Assembly: GCF_902148845.1 (NCBI RefSeq)
Contig: NC_043760.1
Location: 19,318,295-19,382,294 of the forward strand
Length of the DNA: 64,000 nt
Source of the DNA: Salarias fasciatus
Lineage: Eukaryota > Chordata > Actinopteri > Blenniiformes > Blenniidae
Reading direction: 5' to 3'
The notes beneath the pieces were generated by a model. That model had not been told where the DNA came from. It was given only the letters and a program-made list of their open reading frames with translations, and did no database searches. Of the stretch, positions 10,819 to 29,298 are shown piece after piece (the stretch's first letter is position 1; each line of letters begins with the position of its first letter). The position numbers were made by a program, and so were the translations under genes.

Positions 10819-13800
10819 CTATATTAAATACAACATGTAACAGTCATTCATAAGGTAGAAGCCACGGAGAGATAAAAGTGCATCATGGGGAACGGATATT
10901 TGACCTGCAAGAACAGATGCACAAGGACATGTTACATATTGTTGCGTGCAGCACAAGAAAAGGCGTCACCTGATCTGATCTACGGCGGGTTTGTGGGGGC
11001 GGAGAAAGGCAGGAAACCTGCAGGGTGGGTCGGAATTCACACTTGGGTCTTTACCTCAGGACAGGACTAGGGCACAGAGCAGCATGAGCCAATCAGGTTA
11101 ACTTGTGAAGGCCTTGAAGTCTGAGTCTGCAACAGGAAGCAAGGAGTGTAAGACACATTCACTGCAGACACAATCATTTATTACATTAGCACAACCCATT
11201 TGCTGTAGAACAGAACAAAACAATACAGGTAATGCAGCAAATTTCCTTCTTAATGTGAAACTTGTGTATAATCCGATACTGTGGATGTGTGGGAGTTAAG
11301 AGCTCTGCTTGACTTGGATTTAAGACATTTATTAGATGTGCTTCAGTCTGTCAGCTGATTGATCCCATCCACGCAGCAAATCACACTCCCCTTAAAATAG
11401 TATGAAGTTATGTTAAAAAAAAAAAAAATTCTCACAATTTTTTTTAATGGAATTAACTTCCCAGTGATCAGCGCAGTTTGTAGATGAAACCGTACTAGTC
11501 TAGTATACTTATCCAATGTTTCAGTGTGAATTAGTAGCAAATATAGAACTTTTAGCACCATGTTACAAAAAAAATCAAATATCTCAAATAATATTTTAGC
11601 TAAATCTTTATTTGCTTATTTCCCTTTGAACAATTTCAAAAATGATAATTAAAAAAAAAAAACATCAGCAGCACACGGCAGTTCACTGCACAAAAACTGA
11701 TACAGGCTTTAATTAGTTAAAAAAAACATTAAAAAAAACATCTGCCTTCGTCACCTTCACTCCCACTCCACACTGATAAGAGGAATAACTCTTTGCAAAG
11801 GAATAAATAATTAATGATCCCCCATTCATAACAACAATCATGGTTCCATTTCTTCAAAAACATAGTGTCATGGTTGTGCCTCATTTCTGATCGTGACGTG
11901 AGCCACATTTGAAAGCGTGAAAACAAAGGGAAAAGTAATGCGATGAAAAAGAACACACGAAAACTACTCGACACTCGATAAATCAACTGAATAATCCGAT
12001 GAGCTGCACTAAACCAAACGAGCAGAGACTGCCTCTGACACTTTCCTCGGTTTGAAATGCACATTATTATCAGCGTCTTCGTGTTGTGACACTAACAAGC
12101 TTTTAGATTTCTATCAAGTCTGGTTCAACAGATGCAAAAACGTTCACATTTAAGCAGTTTTTAGTGTTTCAAGGTAAAACTTGAGATACTTTATATTAAA
12201 TGTCCGCAAGAAGACAAGACTGGGTTTTAAACAGAAGCACTGAGCTTTCTCTCTTACAAACACACACACATACACACACACTTGCATTCTGTTCTTGCTT
12301 TGTTGTGTTTGTACGACTGTACAAATGCATGTGTGAGCAGAAAAATGTTAGTGATTTGTAAACTGGGATCAGCATCACTGTCAGCAGTACCTGACACACA
12401 CATTCATGGAAATAAATTAGAAAACACTAGAAGTGGAGCACAATAGTTTGAAGGAGCTCATCTTCATTCCAAAATATGTCTTTTTTTTCCTGACAGTCTC
12501 ACAGTCATCACAATTAAAAAGTCACAATATTCATTAAGCAAAGCGCTCCCGCTTCGACAGAGAACAGCCTGTTATCTCTAGCCTTACTGACCGACATGTA
12601 CTTGTTAATGCAATTTGGCACGTTCATATTTATAAAGTGAATAAAGTACAGCATGGATATGAACCATTCTGATGTTTTAAGGCACTATTTGTGAAAGATT
12701 GAAATTACTTGTAATTGCTTCAGTCGTTTTAGTCATTCTACACTTGACTCTACTGTTCATCCTGATAAAGTGCTGAGTCCAGATAACAATTCACCATCTG
12801 ATCACCAAGTGGAACTCTATTTCAGGAAAAGTGCATTAAGGCAAATACTGATTTATGTTTATTCGGAGGTAAACATATACTGACAAACCCATCATTAAAT
12901 GTTATTCTGTGCATTAAATTGTGACAATAACTTGTCTCAGTTATGTGTGAATCTTTCTACATTTGGCTTTCAGGATTTGTTTTTTTTTAAATGCTGACAT
13001 TTTGACATCTTACAGGGAGTCAGCCTATATTTGCTTTTCTTCAGCTCTGCTCTCAGCATCACTGCAGCAGCCCAACATAAACCTATTTTAAGAGTCTTGT
13101 TTTTAGCACACAAAAGGACTGAAACAAGGGCAGCACAGCTGGTTTATGTTCTGTCAAAAACTATTTATCCTAACTTGCTGAACAGACCGAGGTTAGCTGG
13201 ACTAACTAGTAGCCGTTACTGGTTAAGCGTTTTTAAATGTTCATTTATATCGATATTATCATTGGTATCCACAAATCAATCAACAATAACCACAAATGGG
13301 CACCTGATATTTTAATATTTTGTTAGACCAAGTCATATTATTTTAACACAGACCGTCTCGGCACTAGTTTATGAGCTAGAAAACTCAGATCTCAGCAGCA
13401 TAATAAACAGATACCATTAAGATGACAGCATGAGTGTTGGGTTAATATAAACTACATATAAAATAATGACTTCATTTAGAATATAAAACATTGCACCTTA
13501 GTTGACGTCTGAACTCTTGATGCTTCTCAACATGTCTGCAGCGTTCCCTGTTTGGACCACTGAGACTCAAAAGTCAGTTTGTTTCCCTGCTGCATTTCAC
13601 TGCCAGTGTCTGTGTACGGGCGCGCAATATATTTATTGTTTCAATCATGTCCCTTTAGTGATGACAGGCAGCGAGATGCCTCTCACTCTCTCAGATGTTC
13701 ATTACTGGAACATGGGACGAGCTGACATCTGCTGTTACAGAACACAACAGTAGTTTACCCTTTAAAATGCTGCAAAGCTCTACCAGATATACCGAACGCT

Positions 13801-14557
13801 TTCCCCTGTTTCATGCTGACTGACCTGTGTCCACACAGGAGGAAATCGCCTTTTAACTGTATTATCTGGGTTTGTTAGTTTGATTTTGATCAGTTCAGCT
13901 TAACACGCCTACATGTATTTTAGAATTTTACTCACGCTTATTTCAGGTGAGATGCTACGTAAATATAGTGAACTGCAGTGTGTGAGTATGGGTGAGATGA
14001 TCACCGCTTTTCTAAAAGCCCACAGAATGTTCCGTGGCCATTCTGTGATGGTGATCTATTGTTTCAGACTGTGATGAGTGTAACACATTTCTGATACAAT
14101 CTGTTTACCAGAGAGTGTGAATGAGAAAATTCTATGGCAGGGTATCAACTGACCCAAACAGACACACACACAAACACACAAACACACTTCTGTTTCTATA
14201 AGGACTATCTCTGTAAAGGCTGAATAAACCAAAAATCGATTTCTATTTTATTAACCTAAAACTACTCATCCTGATTGGCCCTCACTTATAGAAATCCACA
14301 ATTGTTCCCAGTTATTTGCATAATTTCAAAAGGCAAAAATCTTGTCTTTTAGTCATGACTGCCAATAAGTAAAAAAAAAAAGCCTTGTTAAGAGATAATA
14401 ACCAGTGCTGTTTAGGGTTGGTAAGACTTCACTTCATCAGTGGAGGCACTGCTCTGAAATAAGGTATGAGCGGTCACATTACGTTAGGAGCTGGTCGGTG
14501 GCAAAATACTGAGGAAGTGTGAGTAAAATAAGGCAACCCAAATATATGTGACACTTA
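10376..14557. other. Tail-to-tail interval between ptprn and dnajb2, no gene seen
   Basis: ptprn (+) and dnajb2 (-) converge on this 4.2-kb interval. It holds a (CA)n tract at about 10772-10814, short A-runs (11413-11427, 11649-11660) and otherwise AT-rich unique-looking sequence. Part of it near 14557 must be the dnajb2 3' UTR, but I cannot choose its polyadenylation site. All reading frames here are short and lack recognisable motifs. Confidence 0.6.
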
Positions 14558-17500
14558 TTAGCACACAGTACACCCACACTTGTTTTTCTTTTTCACACTG
14601 GCCTCGCTGTCTTTCTCTGCAGGCTTCAACCTGTCGTCACTGGACTGGCTCAGTGGTGTAGTGGGCGCAGTGCTGGCAGTCGTGGGAGACTCGGAAGACG
14701 AGCCCGACTCCTTTGCACAGTTATCACCGGCCCCCGAGCCCATTTTAAACTGACTCTTTTCCTCTGCGACAACCCTCCCGCCACTGGACACCTTCACATT
14801 TGTGACTGTGACAAACCCATGGCTCCTAGCTTTGTCATTCTTGGCTCTGCCCCCTCCCCCGGCACCTGATATGAAGTCGGGAGCAGCAGCTCTTTGCTGG
14901 GCTTCCATTTCTGACAGGCTGCACGCCAAAGCCATCTGCAGGTCTTCGTCGTCCTCGTCTTCCTCGCTTTCTCCTGCAACCTTGTAGTTGCAGAAGGGGG
15001 CTGAGCTGAAAGAGCGGTGCGTGGCTGCAGGGTAATGGCAGCGCTGGGGTCTGTCGGGCTCTGCCAGGTGCCTGTTCTCGATTTTTTGACGCTTTTGAGG
15101 GGATGGGTTGGATTTTCCTCCTCGTCTGCTCAGCTCCATAGCGAGGGCCATTTCATCCTCCACGCCTGGGAAAAAACAGCACAGCCATCCAGACAGGAGT
15201 GTCAATATGACAATAAATCCAACAACGACAACAAGAAAGCTTCCGTGCAAACTGACAGGAAGCGCACTAATAGAACAGTGGGTAACGCAGCACAGCACTA
15301 TTACAACACTGAGAGGATCAACCCTGTTTTGCTTGAATAAAACTGAAAAACAGTCAAGAATCAGGCTAAAGAAGCCAAGCCTAAAACTGTTCACTTTCCA
15401 GGTCACCTAAGAATTCTTTTCTGTGAAGTGTGATTGTTGATGTGAATCATTTTTATGTAGCAGTTACCTGTTTATGCCAGTAGTCTGCATGGTCTTACCA
15501 TTAATTAAGATGCTCTTTAACACCCCATCTTCCTCAATTTCTGTTCTTTCCTGACCATTCTCCTTTATCCTTCAAGAAAAAACACAAATATATTTCATAA
15601 ATTAAAATAAAAAAATGTCAACAAATATATTCACTGATGAGAATCAGTAGTGTATAAGAAAATAATTCAATAAATCCTGAAGAAAGCATTCAAATGTCTG
15701 GCTGCAACCAAATTAAATATGAAAGAAAGCTGAAATTAGGAAACCATCCCTCAAACCAGCGAACTGCTTCACTGCAATGTTTGTTTACGTGTCATAAAAG
15801 TGAGGTGATGACGATCATCGGGAGGGTTACACACTTTTTGGTCGTGGTGCGTTTTCCATTGATGATGCGAGTCGACGTAGAAACTGACTTAAAGTTGCTC
15901 ATCCCTCCACCCATGCTCTCCATCCCGTCCAGACCGCCCAGAGAAGAGGAGAAGGAGCTGAACTCAACTACAGAAGAGAAGAGAAGAGAAGAAAACGATT
16001 AAATATGATGCAGTGAATCAAGAGATTAAATATGCTCACATTAAAACTGAAATATCTCTTATCTAGTGAATACAAAGTCAACATTACATGCAGATCGCTC
16101 CACAAAGTATGGAAATAATTACCTCCCGTTGAAGGAAAAGAGAAGAATCGACTGGGGCCGAGACGAGATGAACCTCCAAACGAGGAGAAGTCATCTGAAT
16201 ATGAGAACAGACAATATGCATGAAGTGATTTAAGTAAATCAAGCGAGGAAAAACAGCTTTCTTTGCAGGGCACATTTAGACAAGACAATTCAAAGTGCAA
16301 ATTAGCGACACAAATTGTCACATTATAACAAGAAATGAGAAAAAAATAAAGATATATATGAAAATATCAAGGCATTTTTAAGACCATAATCACATTTTTT
16401 TTCTAAAAAATTAAACAAGAAGAAGAGTAAATGTGATGTACGCAGGTATAAAAGAGAAGATACGAACACAGGTGGCAACAGGCCTTTTTTTGTCACATAC
16501 TATTTCATCCTTGAGTGGACGCTATTCAAAACTCACCAAAGAAGTTACTGAAGGGATCCTGTCCACCAAAAAACTCTTTGAACACCTCATCTGGGCTGCG
16601 GAATGTGAAGGTGAATCCTGGGAAGTCTGACGAGTAGTCTGGCCTGGAGGTTCCTGGGTAAGGACGAAGGACAGAGGAAAAAAAGAAAGATCGAAAAAAG
16701 GACAATATTAAGCAGATTACAATGCAACCATTTATAATTCCAGTGTTACTTGAAATGATCATTTAAATTTGCAAGATTTTCCCAAGTAATAGAATAATGA
16801 ATCCCAGCGGGTCCTTCAGTATTTACCTGTTTGCCGTGTTCTGTCATTTCCAAATCTGTCATATTCATCACGTTTGCTCTCTACCAAGAAAAAAAAAAAA
16901 CACCCAAGAGCATTACTGTATAATCCTGTTTTCCTCATCATACAGGTGAATTCATCTATAAGCAGTGCTTACTGTCAGACAGGACTTCATATGCTTCTGC
17001 AAGTTCCTTGAACTTTCGTTCTGCTTCCTCTTTGTTGTCTGGGTTTTTGTCAGGATGCCACTTCAAGGCCAACTTTCTGTACCTGAGCAAACAAACCAAC
17101 ACAAACAGAGACTCAACATGACTCATGACTCAACACATCCAAACGATGTATTGACACACTGGGGGGGGGAAAGAAAGAAAGAAAAGCCCACACTTAAATA
17201 TACCATTGCATATTTTCTTTAGACATATAGGCTGACTAGGTTACAACCTCTATATCTCCCTCATACTATCTGAATTCAGGAGTTTCATAAATCTATGCTG
17301 CACTGTGTGAGGTGCATTTCGTTACAGTAAATTTGGAGGAGACACCTGTTGAGACGTATTTCATTCCACATAAATGACATTATCCGTGATCGAAATGAGT
17401 GTCAAAATGTGGCACACATACCAAAGGTGTATATATTTACAACAAATCAAATATTACAAAACTTGTAATCAAAATGTTTTAAAAAAAATTGTATTTGAAA

Positions 17501-18347
17501 ATGAATTATTTTTCTTTAAGGAAAAGCAGCTGCTAATCTTTAGGTCATGGCTTTCTTGGTGTGTTTTAATGCAGGCAGAGGACAGTGTGTTTGTCAACAG
17601 TAAGGAATATTCCTTACATTAGGTGTCAGCATGTCACCTTTGTAATCTGTTATTGACCAATTCACTTAACTTCCTGTAGAGCATGTTCTGATTGATCATA
17701 ATACTTGGGGACTGTATCATTTTCTCAGGTGGAACACAGCTGTGTAAAGAAGCTGTTGAACCACTGTTGTAGGTTATTTATGTGCAAACGCCTTCTGGAA
17801 ATTAAAGTCCATAAAGAATGAAGCCATTGTTCTGGTAGCCTTCATGTGCAGAGACGGGAAAGTGCAAACTATTGTTTTGGTGTTGCTCACATCACCGCTG
17901 CATTCCTATTGGCTGTTAGTAAGTGTAGCTCAGGGCAGCAGTAACACTGAGCAGTGCAATGAAATGAAGGTTGGGAAATTTTGGTCAGAAGATCATCGCA
18001 GGCTTTTTGGTCACCGCAAGACAACGGCCATCTGTGAACTGCTCTCACTGCATGGCACAGGGCCACGGATTTTCAGCACAATCAGATACGCCAAAATGAT
18101 TTCACCCACTGTATGCCTTCATTTTGAAGGAGACTGTTCTTCACTGAAAATGTGAGATAATTTTCCAATGCTAAAATGATCTAACAACCTATTTAGTATG
18201 ATGTACAACTGCTAGTTTATTAAAGGCTATTGCATCTTTGCGGTTTACAACTATTACTCTGAATGCTTCTCAGTGTACTCACGCCTTCTTGATGTCATCC
18301 TGTGTGGCTGTTCTGGACACCCCCAGGACGTTATAGTAGTCCACCAT
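14558..18347 (-). CDS. dnajb2: DnaJ homolog subfamily B member 2 (HSJ1-like co-chaperone)
   Basis: Hsp70 co-chaperone that hands ubiquitinated clients to the proteasome, enriched in neurons. Coding exons on the minus strand: 18347-18283, 17082-16973, 16880-16827, 16653-16537, 16194-16123, 15967-15835, 15569-15499 and 15165-14558, giving 409 residues with consistent phases and GT-AG borders. The start [20 protein letters not shown] opens a J domain whose HPD motif is at residues 31-33 ([11 protein letters not shown]). A G/F-rich linker follows ([20 protein letters not shown]), then the DNAJB2/B6-type segment [20 protein letters not shown]. Two ubiquitin-interacting motifs are visible: [13 protein letters not shown] and [17 protein letters not shown]. 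These separate it from DNAJB6. The C-terminus NKCGCTVC ends in a CaaX-type prenylation box, as in the long mammalian isoform that is anchored at the ER surface. The last exon is a single 608-bp coding block. The start codon is supported by the J-domain position and by an in-exon 5' UTR acceptor at 18378. Confidence 0.95.
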
Positions 18348-20620
18348 GTTGCCTCCTGTCGCTCCTCAAAACACCACCCTGAAATACAAATCCTACAAGT
18401 TCTCATTTGAGCGACAAAAAACAGTGCTCTGATGTGTGTGGACGAACATTTTCAGCATTTTTTAAGCATTCCTCATGGCAGCGGTGTTCTCCAAAACCCA
18501 GAAAAGGAAGAAAAATTCCTCCATGACAATTTTTTTCAGATCTGCAGAGAAGTGAGTAACAGTGCAGTCGGATACACCGGGAAAAAAGCTAAATAAGGAA
18601 ATGTTGAATGAAAGCATTGCTGTTTAGTTTCTGTGGGTGTTGACAAGCGAAACTAAAAGCATACACATGTCCAAGCTTAAGACAGAAAAAGCAGAGGTAT
18701 CACTTTTGTCACTGTTCATCAAGATGTGGATTACTTTGAAGTCTTGAGAAATCATTCCCAAATAGAATTTAAAGACGAAACACATGCATTCCTCTCAAAG
18801 GACAGGTTATTACAAACACATATCTGCATACAGTCATATGAGTGTTTCTCAATCTAATAATAGCTTTTGCTGTAAAACTGAAATAATTAACTAAACCTGT
18901 GCTCTCTTTTAAAACTGTATTCCCTCAACAACATAGGGTGTTTAAAAAAAATCATTATGCACCACAAAGCCATGGAGTAATGTCTGGTGAAGTAAAACCA
19001 AAGTCACAGTAGAGTCAGCGTTGTTAGAATTGTTTCATATTTTAATTCTCAATCATGAGTAAGAGAGGTGAATTATTTTGAATGAAATGCATTAAGACTT
19101 TCTAGAGGACACTAGTAGACAAACTATGACAACAGCATATGGGCATGTCACAACACACATCAAAGTATTTGAGTGAGACAACAGTTTCTGACTGAGCCTG
19201 ACTGAAATTTCTCAGACTTCCAAGAGTGTTACATTGATGTTAGATCGATGATACATCTTCATACTACCTACTGTACCTTTTACCATCAATCTACAGTGAT
19301 GAAGAACAGTTTTTGCTGTAAACATCTTTGTTATTAATAGTCAATGTTCAAATTTTAACATGTACATTGTCCATAAAATAAGAATGATGAGAGGGTATAG
19401 GTGCTATGTTAAGAGAGTGCAGACATATTTTTGGAAAGACAGAAAGTGGAGTTTACTGATCGCTTGGGGAAATTATTTCTCTGCCTTTAGCCCATCCTAT
19501 TGGTGATATGAATACTTAGATCAATGGGAGCTGCTGGGGGTCAAGGGTCATGTTCGGGGACCCAGTGGCGACCTGTCAGAGGTGGGATTTGAACCTATGA
19601 TCGACCTATCCCAAGCCCTCCTCTCTATCCACTTGTTAGCTTTTTAAAAGACATTTGCATCGTTTTGCCTCTTTAAATACTTGTCATTTAAATTAAACAT
19701 AAAATAAGGCTTTATTGAACAGACAGTGGTTCAAGTGGATTTATTAAAGCGTCACTGAACATTTGCATCAGCATATTTTAATCAGATCTCCTTAAAATAA
19801 AGACCTCAGCAGCAGTCACTGATTCCTTTATAGCCGCAGACAACATGCCAGCCACCATACCAATCTCATTAGTGGTCTGGGGACTTCCAAACGGAGGTAA
19901 ATAACTAAAGTTAACTTTCTGTGTGCCCTCGGGAGCAGCCATGCCCTCACACAAGTATTATTACGATGTTATTTCTAGCGGCGAGGCATCTGGCAACTGC
20001 TGCTGACATGACAGCGGGCCTATACGAGCTTAGAGCCCCGAACACAGGCTGCTCTCTGAGGCACAGGTGCTTCTGCGTTATTCCATGCTTCAACCACACC
20101 GTGCAAATTATAGTATTTTGGTATTTCGGTAACACGTCTCCCGATATGGTAAAGTGACACACCCATAAAAAAAAAAAAAAAAGAAAACGAAAGAGAAGCG
20201 ACATAGAGTTTTAGTTGTATGCGGTGCGGTAAAAACTTCGTTTCACAAGCCGTTCACCTACCGTGTGAGTCTCCGGGCCCGGGTACCGGCCAGCAGTCCA
20301 GTCACAATAATAAGTTGTGCGGCGGTGTCCGCCTCCGTCGGTCCGCCGCACACACGTCAACACGCTCCGACAACACCGCGGCGCTGCTGTGAGGTTCCGT
20401 TATAACCTGGACGCGCCCGCTGTCTGCAGCCACCGGCGGCCGGGCCGGGATAGGATAGGGGCGTGTGGACAGCCGGGCCCTGTGGACGCGAGCGGTGCCT
20501 CTGAACTGCACGCGCGACGTCACTGGTAACGTCTAGAACTTACTAGTGTGTGCGGGGACGTCAACACGCAGGCCCCGCCCCGCGCCGTGGCCAAGTCCGC
20601 CTGTTGCGCCGCGATAAAAA
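18348..20620 (-). promoter_or_regulatory. dnajb2: dnajb2 5' UTR exons and CpG-rich promoter
   Basis: Upstream of the ATG the coding exon extends to an acceptor at 18378 (TTTGTATTTCAG before GGTGGTG). A good donor on the minus strand (ACACG|GTAGGTG) ends at 20262, placing an untranslated first exon roughly at 20262 to 20500. The stretch 20270-20620 is strikingly GC- and CpG-rich compared with its surroundings, as expected of a CpG-island promoter. The first intron between them (18379-20261) contains one SINE and no other gene that I recognise. The transcription start is not determined. Confidence 0.65.
19440..19645 (-). mobile_element. tRNA-derived SINE
   Basis: Read on the minus strand, a box-A-like segment (GTGGATAGAGAGGAGGGCTT) is followed by a box-B-like GGTTCAAATCC. 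Next come GGTCGCCACTGGGTCCCCGA, CATGACCCTTGACCCCCAGC and an end resembling AATTTCCCCAAGCGATCAGT. This is the layout of a widespread teleost tRNA-SINE whose tail normally reads AATTTCCCCAAGGGGATCAA. It lies inside the dnajb2 first intron. Ends are approximate and the copy is moderately diverged. Confidence 0.75.
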
Positions 20621-21918
20621 CAAGCAGGACACTGACCGTTGACAGTACTGTGGATCACCCTCAGTTGCTGCAGTCTTTTTGCCTCTGTCCCACCAAGCAA
20701 TATGTCAAAATTCAATCTTTGAACTCTTGATTAAAGTACATTGATAATCTAGTTAATCCAAAACTTTATATTGCACGCGTTACGCCATAAAGCGGCAGTT
20801 ACCGGTACATTTTATTGCAGGTTTCACGACCTGCACCGACAACACCAAAGTGCAATGAAGCGCAATACACGTTCTATATATGTATTATCTGCAACTCCAC
20901 AGTTGCAGACAATATAATACAATCCAGAAAGATGTCTCTTGACAGGGTTTTATCTTCAAAATATAACCCAAAGCTGAGAATGATACATTTGTGCATGTTT
21001 TAATTTAGTGACTTCACAGCCTTATTAGACGAACCTCGATAATTTTTCAAAACTCATTTTACATTTCTTCTCTAATATTTCACAGGTCTATGATTCTTTA
21101 AAACATGACAAGGGTATGCACATTTTCTATGTTTAAATGTTTACTGGAAGTCTGGTGAGTCATTAGGGGAATCACTACAGGATCACGAGTTCATAGTTGT
21201 TTGGACAGTCACTGACTGCCAGCATGACTAAGCCTCTTAACCCATCTAATTTAAGCTATATAATGTGACTCATACAGTCTGGATACCATTGAGCACCCCC
21301 CCAAGCTTCTATGTTTCTTCGGTCCAATGCACTACACGCAGCTGAATGGGTGTCTACCCAGCGACAGAATCCATCACAGATCATACACACACACACACCA
21401 CTGAATGAACTTTTCACTCACTGGTGTCAGTCTGGTCCTCTGCTGGCATAAAGGGGTAACTACATTATACATGACAATTTACAGGTCAACCCATCGTTAT
21501 GGGATCCACGCAACACAAGATGTAAAGATCCTATGTGAACAAAATCGAGCCGACATCACATCAATAATTCCACTGCACAACCATTTTCAATAGCCCTGGA
21601 ATTTATTAAAACATACTGTATATATTATATCTCCTGTAACATTTTAGATTTGTTGTACTTAAAGTTAGGAAGACCTATTAAGAGTTGCACTACTACTGCC
21701 TCACGGTCTTGCACCCCTGCTTGTTCTTTGAGCCTCAGTAATGGTAAATGTCACCACGGTGAGATAAAGTCTATTCAATTAAAAATTTAACAATTGTTCA
21801 TCAAAAATTGCTATCAATCTCAAGATTAGCGAGTTCACTGAACACTGAGGGAAATTGACCTGAAAGAAATTGACATGAAAGAATATTTACAACTTCATCT
21901 GAATGGTTCAACAGAACT
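20621..21918. other. Intergenic interval between dnajb2 promoter and first tubulin gene
   Basis: About 1.3 kb of AT-rich sequence without a recognisable gene, repeat family or long reading frame. A short (CA)n tract is at about 21385-21399. Confidence 0.5.
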
Positions 21919-21924
21919 TTTATT
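21919..21924 (-). terminator. Polyadenylation signal of the first alpha-tubulin gene
   Basis: TTTATT on the plus strand reads AATAAA on the minus strand, 105 bases beyond the stop codon at 22029-22031, in the context CTTCAATAAAAGTTCTG. This is a normal spacing for a compact tubulin 3' UTR. Confidence 0.7.
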
Positions 21925-22028
21925 GAAGTTCAGGTAACAGAACTGCATTTAACACTGACATAACACCACAGACAATCACATTGTTGCTGGGAATGTGTCT
22001 TAACTTTTTTTTTGGAACGTGTAACCCT

Positions 22029-24870
<2,842 letters not shown>

Positions 24871-24947
24871 TTTGTCTGTTTGTCCTTCGACCGACGTGGA
24901 GGATTCAGACACAAGGCAGAAGTGAGACGGAGGGGAAGTGTGGGGGG

Positions 24948-25010
24948 TTTTATACTCGAGGATGTGGCGGGCGCAGCTGCCTGGCTGTGTGGCGGGAGTG
25001 AGGGGCAGTT

Positions 25011-25073
<63 letters not shown>

Positions 25074-25132
25074 AGGGACAGAGAAAGAAAGAGAGAGAGA
25101 GAGGGAGAGAAAGAGAGAGAGAGAGAGAGAAA
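24948..25132 (-). promoter_or_regulatory. Promoter of alpha-tubulin copy 1: TATA box and upstream (GA)n tract
   Basis: On the minus strand a TATAAAA box lies at 24954-24948, 78 bases upstream of the ATG, so transcription should start near 24920 with a short 5' UTR. A long GA/CT tract (25013-25069, then interrupted to 25132) lies about 60 bp upstream of the TATA box. Purine tracts of this kind can affect promoter openness, but here that is inference. Confidence 0.7.
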
Positions 25133-26432
25133 GTCTCTAAAAGTGCCTGACACTTTATCTGCTCTTACATTTTCCGCCTTTCAGTTAAAGATTAGACTTT
25201 TGTTTGTGAAACATTAAACTATAGCTGTCACGCTTCATGTTGTGTCATAGATTTTTTTTGTTTATCTTTTTTTCTGCGTGTAAAATTTAACATGTTTCTC
25301 GCAGTTTTAGATTCAGGCTCCTTGACTTCCCCTCCTCGTGTTTGATTGCTGTTCAACGCCCTGATTACTTTCACCTGTGCCTGCCAGAGTGTCACGTTGA
25401 TATAATTGGTATAGACTGGATTGTTCTTGTCTGCAGTACTATGTCAGTCTGCCTATATGAGCGGCGAGGAACAGGAAACCATTTGTTTGAATGCATTCAT
25501 AAATTTACAAAAGAATATGTTGTCATGTTCTCATTACATGTGCATCTGCCCCACACACTGAAACGCACACAATCCACCCTATGTCGCTCTAGAATAATTT
25601 ATTGAATAATCACACAAATAGGGAATGTACATTGAACAGAGGGTCAATGAAATGTTTTATTTCAAACTTCAAATGTAAAAAATCAAATGCTTTACAGATG
25701 GAAGGCACAAATGCCCAAAAATAAAAGTGGTCACAAATTATGAATAAGGAGAACACATAAGCTATTATATTAAATTACATAACAAAGTTATGGTTTCATT
25801 TTTTTTCTGTTTTCATAAAACCCAGACAAACATAATGACATCTGTTGGGAAAACACTTTCCAACAAATGTGAAGGCAAGTTCTCTCTCTTCTGTTTACAA
25901 CTTGTAAAAAGCCGTGCTAGAATCACAGCCCATCGATTCATACATAATCTGGATCTTGTTGTTGCTACAAGCCACTGTCTGAGTATGAGCTACACAAGCA
26001 ACACCAGTCAGTGGTTTCGTCAATTCTTTTCCCTCGCTCTTGTTCTCACAGTCACAGCTGAATGGCATATAGAAACTGACATAGGAGCCCTTTCATAACT
26101 TGCATTCCTCATGGGAGAGAGAGAGGATATTGGGGGAGGTGCACAGAAGAGAGGGCTTGGTTTTAAGTTTCGAGGCCTGACACAGAAGAAAGAAAGATCT
26201 TAAAGATACCCAAAGTAAGTTAGGGCATTTCTTGCTTTAAATGCAAATGTGCCTTTTTGAAAAACACTGCTACAACAAATTAAAATGTAATATTTCTGTT
26301 AAGAATAAACTTAAGCTTTGTTGATTCAGTAGTAATTTTGATATGTTCCTTCACTACAAAAAACTAAATACCCCACAGTAAACCTAGAAATGATTCTATT
26401 AGATTTTGGTGTTGATGCAGGTTTTAGAAAAG
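25133..26432. other. Interval between the two tandem tubulin genes
   Basis: Holds the upstream region of tubulin copy 1 and the 3' UTR of copy 2. Minus-strand AATAAA signals occur at 25656-25661 and 25598-25603, either of which would end a 3' UTR of about 0.8 kb for copy 2. I see no further gene. Confidence 0.5.
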
Positions 26433-28785
<2,353 letters not shown>

Positions 28786-28858
28786 AATTAATCTCGCTTT
28801 TCCAACGTCCAGGTATCGGTAAGAAGATGTAATGCTCGAGACAGCTATGTTACTCAGC

Positions 28859-28865
28859 CTTTATA
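28859..28865 (-). promoter_or_regulatory. TATA box of alpha-tubulin copy 2
   Basis: TATAAAG on the minus strand (context GGTCTATAAAGGCTGAG), 74 bases upstream of the ATG at 28785. The spacing nearly matches that of the TATA box of copy 1 (78 bases), which supports a shared promoter design. Confidence 0.65.
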
Positions 28866-29298
28866 GACCTGTAGCTTAAGGTGAGGTGAACAGTGATTTG
28901 ATCTGAGCTGTAATGAGAGAACCTTATGATGAGACCAGGATAAGATCATCCGCTTGACAGACATACTCACAATGCAAAAAGAGGTCACCACCCTACTCAT
29001 TGTGCATGATTTTTTTTGTGCTTGTGTGCATACAGCTCATATTTCAGAAAGCAGAGGTGAAGCCTCTATTGAGATGAAGTGAACTTAATGTAGTTTTAAA
29101 TAGAGGCTTTATTTCCAGTGTAACCACGATCAAAAACTGCTTGATAAAGCATTGCTGTCAGCGAACTTCAGTTGATCAAAGTTGAAAGGAAAACGTAGGG
29201 TTGATAATTACTGCCTTTCTGGAGTGATTTAAACAACATCGAACATCTTGTGTCAGTGTGTTACACTTTAAAATTTTAAAGATTGAAAGCTTACACCA

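Noticed and set aside
15166-15406. N-terminal extension of the last dnajb2 exon (reading frame open to 15406)
   Set aside because: A good acceptor (TTCCCAG) at 15166 and the homology of the joined exons show that the upstream part is intron; the extension has no DNAJB2 similarity.
20317-20529. Overlapping open frames near 20300-20530 as a small gene
   Set aside because: They exist because the CpG-rich dnajb2 promoter has few stop codons; both strands are open and no motif or splice structure supports coding.
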